A stretch of 64,000 nucleotides of DNA, taken from the NCBI GenBank assembly GCA_964348665.1, contig CAYGDP010000018.1:14703-78702 (forward strand). Direction: 5' to 3'. Positions 59,831 to 64,000 of this stretch are shown here, piece after piece. The position numbers and the translations under genes are program-made. Source of the stretch: CAYGDP01 sp964348665 (lineage in GTDB: Bacteria; Verrucomicrobiota; Verrucomicrobiia; Palsa-1439; CAYGDP01). Within the stretch, counting starts at the first letter, position 1; each line of letters starts with the position of its first letter. The notes beneath the pieces were generated by a model. That model worked only from the letters and a program-made list of their open reading frames with translations. It was not told the DNA's origin and did no database searches.

Positions 59831-62800
59831 ATGGCGATGAATGAGGAGGAACGTCGTGAGATTGAGCAGTTACGCGCGCGCATTCGCGAGATGCAGCAGG
59901 AGTCCGAACGACTTTTGTTGCGACTTGTAAAACTGGAACAGCGCGTCGGTTATCCGTCGGCGCAATCCGCGCCGGAACCAGTCAAGCCTGCACCTGCCCC
60001 CGTCGTGCCCCCGCGCGGCTCCATTGTGTCGCAGGCGGTTATAAAAACTCCTGAATCGCGCCCGGCACCGTCGGCTCCGCATCCGGTCATCGTTCCTGCG
60101 CCTGCGTCAAAACCACCACCGCCGCCCGTCACTCCTGTCCCAATCATCCCGTTGCGCGAGGAGCCTGTCTCCGTATCGCCGAAACGTGAACCGATTCAGG
60201 ACAAGCCGAAACCTGTGCTAGGTAGTGGCGAACCGCCGATCGTTGCTCCGCGGCCAATTCCTCACGCCTCGCTGCCGCCTGCGCCTGTCATTGAACCGGC
60301 TCCGCCGCAGGAAGCGCTCGAAATTAAAATCGGCCGCTGGTTGCCGTGGGCTGGGTTGGTTATTTTGGTGATGGGCTTGGTATTTTTGGCGGTGGAATAT
60401 CACGCGAAGCTGCCGAAGCCGATCAAGATTGGATTGCTCTACGCCATCAGCGCTGGTTTGGGATGGTTTGGCATTTGGCTTGAACGGAAAAACCGCGAGC
60501 GATACGGGTTTTTTGGGCAAGCGGTGCTGGCGGGTGGGCTGGCGGTCGGATATTTCGTTACGTATGCGATTCATCACGCGGCGGCGCTTCAGGTGATCAC
60601 TGACCCACTGGTGGATGCAATGTTATTGTTGGTGTGGGCAATCGGGATGGTGTGGGTGTCGCATTGGAAACAATCGCAACCGATGGCCGGGCTGGCATTT
60701 TTTCTCGGTTATTTCTCGGCAGTGTTGCCGCAAACGGCGTGGGGTGGGGGATACGCCTCGACGCCGTTTACGTTGGTGGCCGTCGGGATTCTCGCGGCGG
60801 GCATCGTGTTTCTGTTCATCTTCAACGGCTGGTCATGGCTCAACTACGGCGGCATCCTGGCGACATACGCGGCGTATTGGCTTTGGTTCAGCAACAATCA
60901 ACACCAATTCACATTGCAGGCAATTTTTCTGGCGCTGTTCTGGGTTGTCTTCGTGACGGCGGTCTTGTTTGGCAAACCGGAAGTGCTCCCGCATCGAGTC
61001 AGGAACGTTTACGGATCGGCAAACAATTTCGCCTATTTCGGGCTGATGACATGGGCGTTGTACAAGAATTTCGAGCCGACCAGTGGACGGTACTGGATAT
61101 TTCCGGCGGTATTCGGCGCGGTGTTGTTGGGCTGCGCGTTGCTGCTGCGGAAACGGTTTGCGCCCGACCGGACGAGTTACGAAACGTATTCGCTGCAATC
61201 GCTCGCATTTTTCAGCCTGGCGATCATTACGAAATTTTCGGGGTACGAACAGGTCATCGCGCTCTCGGTGCAGGCAGCGGTGATGCTGGTACTCGGTTGG
61301 CGACTGAATTGGTTCGCAGCGCGATTCATGGCGCATGCGGCGTATCTGATCGGGTTTCTGGCGGAATTGTTTGAGAGCGGTGTGATTTTGTCGCTCAATG
61401 CCGAGCGCGGATCGGTTGCCGATGGAAGCGGAAGGTTCGTCGGGTTGATCACGGGCGCTGTCGCGGGATTGGTGATGGCATGGTTCGACCGATGGTGGCA
61501 GGAGAAATCGGACGATACAAAAAAATCGGTGCCGTTCCTGTTGACCACCGGTTATTTTGCGGGGTTGGCAGCCTGCTTTGCGCTCTATGCGGCGAATCAA
61601 TATGCGCCGGCAAACATTCTTCCCGGTGTTTTGGGTTTGTCGAGTGCGGCGATCCTGATCATCAACCTGTCGGCTCGCAATTCCGAGATCGCATTGGCGA
61701 GTCAACTTCCCCTCGCGATATCGCATCTGGCGATGCTGGTGTTGTGGGCGGCAAAAGACAAAACGCAAATTCCGGTCTGGGGCGATTGTATCGCGATCGG
61801 GTACACGTTTGTGATAGCACTGACGCTGGCTTGGCAGACGCGCCGCGAGGATTTGATCGCGCCGTTGACCGGCGGCTCGATGCGCGCCCGGGCGAATCTA
61901 TATTTCTCGTGGGCGACGGTGTTGCTTACGCTCATGGTGTTCAAGCGGGTGGAGACCGAGTGGCTATTTGTAACACTGGCAAGCGAGGCGGTCTTGATCC
62001 TAGCGGTTGGGATTGGGGCGCGGTTATCGGCGGCGCCATTGTTGAACGGCGCACTGTTGATTGTTGGCGTGTTTACGTTTCTGGCGACGCATCACCAGAC
62101 AGCAAACTGGCTGGCGAGTCAGCCGACGAGCCGCACGGCGTCAGCATTTCTTGGTGTCGGACTTTATTTTGTCGGCGAACGGCTGTTGAAATTTGGATCC
62201 GGGAGGTTCTCGCTGGATCAAGCGACAGTGACGGGTGTGCGATGGTTATCGTTGATATTGGGCAATGTTTTGCTGTTGGATTTGTTGTGGCTACGATTCG
62301 ACTCGGTATGGTTTCCGGCGGCGGCGACAGTGGCAAGCGCCGCGCTATTGTTGACAGGGATCGCGTTGCGCGCGCAGGAGTGGAAGATTGTCAGCCAGAT
62401 CCCATTGGTCGTCGGACAGCTTGTTCTGATGGGGTTGTGGGCGACGAAGACGCGGGCGGACTTGCCGCTGGAGAGCGAGGCGATTTGTATTGGGTACACT
62501 TTTGCTCTGGCGTTTGCGCTGCTCTGGCGTGGTCGCAAAGCCAATGAGACGTTCGCGGGGATTGGCGGCGAACAATTGGCAAACGCATATTACAGTTGGG
62601 CGACGGCGTTGGCGGTTTTGATGACGATTTACCGGGCGGATAAGGATTGGGAATTTGCAGCGCTGGGGATTGAGGCGGTTGTGGTGTTCGGCGTGGCAAT
62701 GGCGACGCGCCTGGCGTCCGGTGGATGGCTGAACGTCGTCTTGCTGGCCGTGTCCGCACTGGATTTTCTGATGATCTACGACCAAAAAGCCGCGTCGCTG

Positions 62801-63229
62801 GTTGGATTGGTGGAGATGTCAGTTTCCGGGTTTGCAGGTTGCGCGGCGTTTTTTGTGAGCGAGCGGATGTTGTCGAAGGGAGAAGAACAAGATCCCTTCC
62901 GAGTGGTAGCCACACGATTCGCGCTGATTTTGGGGACTGGACTCCTGCTGGATCTGTGGCGGTTACAATTGCAAGTCGCGTGGGTGACACCGCTCTGGGC
63001 GGTGACAGGTTTCGCCTTGTTCGGGTTGGGGCTGGGATTGAAAGCGCGTCGGTACCGGTGGTCGGGTCTGGCCGTGATGGGGTTGGCGTTGTTTCGGGCG
63101 TTCGTCTTCGATGTCTGGAAGTTCAATACCTTGGGACGGCTGGTCAGCTTTGTCGTGTTGGGAGCGTTGATCATGGCGTTGGGTTTTCTGTATGCGCGGT
63201 TTCGCGAGAAAATCGAAAAGTTGCTTTGA
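59831..63229 (+). CDS. DUF2339 multi-pass membrane protein
   Basis: 1132 residues. The start is a coiled-coil segment (EEERREIEQLRARIREMQQESERLLLRLVKLEQRV), then a long Pro-rich linker (~45-155, VSPKREPIQDKPKPV), then more than 20 hydrophobic helices. Helix 1 begins IKIGRWLPWAGLVILVMGLVFLAVEY, and GWFGIWLERKNRERYGFFGQAVLAGGLAVGY is characteristic of DUF2339 proteins. They occur widely in diderm bacteria, with no established function. The large gene has no overlapping neighbours. Confidence 0.9.
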   Translation: MAMNEEERREIEQLRARIREMQQESERLLLRLVKLEQRVGYPSAQSAPEPVKPAPAPVVPPRGSIVSQAVIKTPESRPAPSAPHPVIVPAPASKPPPPPVTPVPIIPLREEPVSVSPKREPIQDKPKPVLGSGEPPIVAPRPIPHASLPPAPVIEPAPPQEALEIKIGRWLPWAGLVILVMGLVFLAVEYHAKLPKPIKIGLLYAISAGLGWFGIWLERKNRERYGFFGQAVLAGGLAVGYFVTYAIHHAAALQVITDPLVDAMLLLVWAIGMVWVSHWKQSQPMAGLAFFLGYFSAVLPQTAWGGGYASTPFTLVAVGILAAGIVFLFIFNGWSWLNYGGILATYAAYWLWFSNNQHQFTLQAIFLALFWVVFVTAVLFGKPEVLPHRVRNVYGSANNFAYFGLMTWALYKNFEPTSGRYWIFPAVFGAVLLGCALLLRKRFAPDRTSYETYSLQSLAFFSLAIITKFSGYEQVIALSVQAAVMLVLGWRLNWFAARFMAHAAYLIGFLAELFESGVILSLNAERGSVADGSGRFVGLITGAVAGLVMAWFDRWWQEKSDDTKKSVPFLLTTGYFAGLAACFALYAANQYAPANILPGVLGLSSAAILIINLSARNSEIALASQLPLAISHLAMLVLWAAKDKTQIPVWGDCIAIGYTFVIALTLAWQTRREDLIAPLTGGSMRARANLYFSWATVLLTLMVFKRVETEWLFVTLASEAVLILAVGIGARLSAAPLLNGALLIVGVFTFLATHHQTANWLASQPTSRTASAFLGVGLYFVGERLLKFGSGRFSLDQATVTGVRWLSLILGNVLLLDLLWLRFDSVWFPAAATVASAALLLTGIALRAQEWKIVSQIPLVVGQLVLMGLWATKTRADLPLESEAICIGYTFALAFALLWRGRKANETFAGIGGEQLANAYYSWATALAVLMTIYRADKDWEFAALGIEAVVVFGVAMATRLASGGWLNVVLLAVSALDFLMIYDQKAASLVGLVEMSVSGFAGCAAFFVSERMLSKGEEQDPFRVVATRFALILGTGLLLDLWRLQLQVAWVTPLWAVTGFALFGLGLGLKARRYRWSGLAVMGLALFRAFVFDVWKFNTLGRLVSFVVLGALIMALGFLYARFREKIEKLL

Positions 63230-63254
63230 CCGCCGGAGTTTGGTAGAGAGCGCC

Positions 63255-63500
63255 ATGCCCCGTTATTTCAGCTGTCACACTATTGCGTGCATGACGCGGC
63301 AGCAGTTGGAACAATTGCTGCAGGAATTGTCCCGTGACGAATCGGTGCGAAGCGTGCGCGCGGTGGCGGACTTTATGGAGGGTCGGTTGGTGTGCGAATG
63401 GGAGGCGGCCGATCAGGAATCGTTGTTGGCGTTTTTGACGGCGCGCAATATGCGCCAGCAATGGATCCTGCGCGCGGAATTGGACTTGACGCGGCCGTAA
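63255..63500 (+). CDS. Small conserved-looking hypothetical protein
   Basis: 81 residues from ATG 63255 (MPRYFSCHTIACMTRQQLE), 25 bp after the DUF2339 gene. Predicted to be a single alpha/beta domain; two Cys lie near the N-terminus. The opening resembles the start of small ferredoxin-like domains of DUF4242 type but I do not make that call. The frame before 63255 overlaps the DUF2339 gene end and is not used. Confidence 0.6.
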   Translation: MPRYFSCHTIACMTRQQLEQLLQELSRDESVRSVRAVADFMEGRLVCEWEAADQESLLAFLTARNMRQQWILRAELDLTRP

Positions 63501-63546
63501 CGGTATGGAATTTTCAGTGCAATCGTGGTAGAGGAACGGAGGAATT

Positions 63547-63846
63547 ATGAGTCCTGATGAAGCTGGAAAAGCTAAAAAAATCCAGGCAATCCTGGTTCGA
63601 AATTACGTTTCGACCGACAAACTGGAGATCGACGTCCATCAAAACGCCGTAGATATCACCGGCGAATTGCAGATCAAAGATTTCGGCACGAAGATCAAGG
63701 ACCCGACCGAGGTGCAGGCCGGCGTTAAACGAGCCTGCCTGTCCATCGAGTCGGAGATCCGGCGCACGGCGAGTGTGCAGGAGATTTACTGGCGATTGCG
63801 CAACTGGGACAAGGCCGGAAATCGCTGGACACCGAAGAAATCCTAG
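63547..63846 (+). CDS. Small hypothetical protein, BON/alpha-beta-like
   Basis: 99 residues, with an AACGGAGGAATT ribosome site right before the ATG. Pattern: LVRNYVSTDKLEIDVHQNAVDITGEL, VQAGVKRACLSIESEIRRTASVQEIYWRL. The beta-alpha-beta look resembles a BON-type domain but no key residue decides it. No membrane segment. A probable terminator follows. Confidence 0.65.
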   Translation: MSPDEAGKAKKIQAILVRNYVSTDKLEIDVHQNAVDITGELQIKDFGTKIKDPTEVQAGVKRACLSIESEIRRTASVQEIYWRLRNWDKAGNRWTPKKS

Positions 63847-63868
63847 GCGGTCGCCGTTAGGCTTTTTT
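63842..63868 (+). terminator. Intrinsic terminator after the small hypothetical gene
   Basis: CCTAGGCG and CGCCGTTAGG pair (one bulge) around GT, followed by CTTTTTT (63862-63868). It closes the group on the plus strand. Confidence 0.6.
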
Positions 63869-63880
63869 GTCACCGAACCA

Positions 63881-64000
63881 CTATCCGCGTTGACCGGCGC
63901 GAGTCATGCTAAGAGCTTTGCGAAGTTTATCCTGTCCGAGCGGGGACACGCGGAAACTATCGCGCTCGCTGCCTTTGCCCAGATTGTAGTAATCGCGTCC
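63881..64000 (-). CDS. C-terminal end of a minus-strand gene running off the window
   Basis: An open frame enters from the right edge and ends at a TAG at 63881: 39 residues reading GRDYYNLGKGSERDS then FRVSPLGQDKLRKALSMTRAGQRG. No family can be named. It is included because the frame is open to the edge and the composition is protein-like, but it is too short to be sure. Confidence 0.4.
   Translation of the reverse strand, partial: GRDYYNLGKGSERDSFRVSPLGQDKLRKALSMTRAGQRG

Noticed and set aside
1..64000. CRISPR array, prophage, insertion sequence or integrative element
   Set aside because: No regularly spaced direct repeats with unique spacers, no phage structural genes, no transposase or integrase were seen. 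The palindromes found are short and non-coding or in frame.
1..64000. tRNA or rRNA genes
   Set aside because: No cloverleaf with a GTTCGAATC-type T-loop and no rRNA-like stretch was recognised on reading both strands; a scan with tRNAscan-SE would settle this.

Overview
The window is about 57% GC bacterial DNA, and its gene content points to a diderm of the PVC group, most likely Verrucomicrobiota. The signs are an lpxC-fabZ fusion next to lpxA, a pseudopilin with a GDGHVSPL-type tail, very large secreted beta-rich proteins carrying an N-terminal LELR motif, DUF4091 and beta-helix proteins, and many small palindromic repeats, some inserted in frame in genes. This assignment is inference; no rRNA gene or other direct taxonomic marker is present. 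I see no tRNA, rRNA, CRISPR array, prophage or transposase.

Layout. 1-2585: a 5'-truncated DUF4091 protein. 2616-4993 (minus): a bc-type respiratory complex made of a Rieske protein and a cytochrome b fused to two haem-c domains. 5047-9209 (minus): a Cys/Met-type PLP enzyme, then a decayed junction between a second Rieske gene and an outer-membrane barrel gene, then a YHS lipoprotein, an intact barrel and a Cys-rich exported protein. 9283-11463: a secreted beta-helix protein. 11597-14249: a His-rich lipoprotein, hisH, hisA and a small membrane protein. 14346-16870: a UvrD/Rep helicase and a CoA-binding protein. 16917-22099 (minus): a complete branched-chain amino-acid type ABC importer, livKHMGF, in which LivG carries a membrane-like insertion of about 100 residues inside its ATPase domain. 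22129-27008: a Gfo/Idh/MocA dehydrogenase, lpxC-fabZ and lpxA (lipid A), a PHP phosphatase and a zinc-ribbon membrane protein. 27069-36758 (minus): two giant secreted proteins sharing an N-terminal motif and a C-terminal region; one has a metzincin site and eight tandem repeats of about 113 residues. 36843-38801: cysteine desulfurase and serine acetyltransferase.

38917-51037 reads as an envelope and metal-related region. It holds an ECF sigma/anti-sigma pair, a TonB-dependent receptor, a lactonase-fold protein, a secreted archaemetzincin and a stand-alone class III cyclase domain. These are followed by a DtxR/MntR-type regulator overlapping a ferritin-like gene, a highly structured 5' leader, an outer-membrane barrel, a PhnD-like binding protein, an ABC ATPase, a permease, TonB and a two-helix membrane protein. 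The leader (46277-46445) has six consecutive hairpins, a loop-loop complementarity across about 115 nt, and two mutually exclusive final hairpins, one of which hides the Shine-Dalgarno of the barrel gene. I match it to no riboswitch class I know, and it is my best candidate for an undescribed system: an RNA-gated, possibly metal- or metallophore-specific PhnD-type importer.

51053-64000 is mostly housekeeping: a protein with secretin-N/STN-like segments translationally coupled to a pseudopilin, glnD, rpsB-tsf with a promoter and a hairpin leader, a PfkB-family sugar kinase, a ceramidase-like membrane protein, a 1132-residue DUF2339 membrane protein, two small conserved-looking genes, and the C-terminal end of a gene on the minus strand running off the window.
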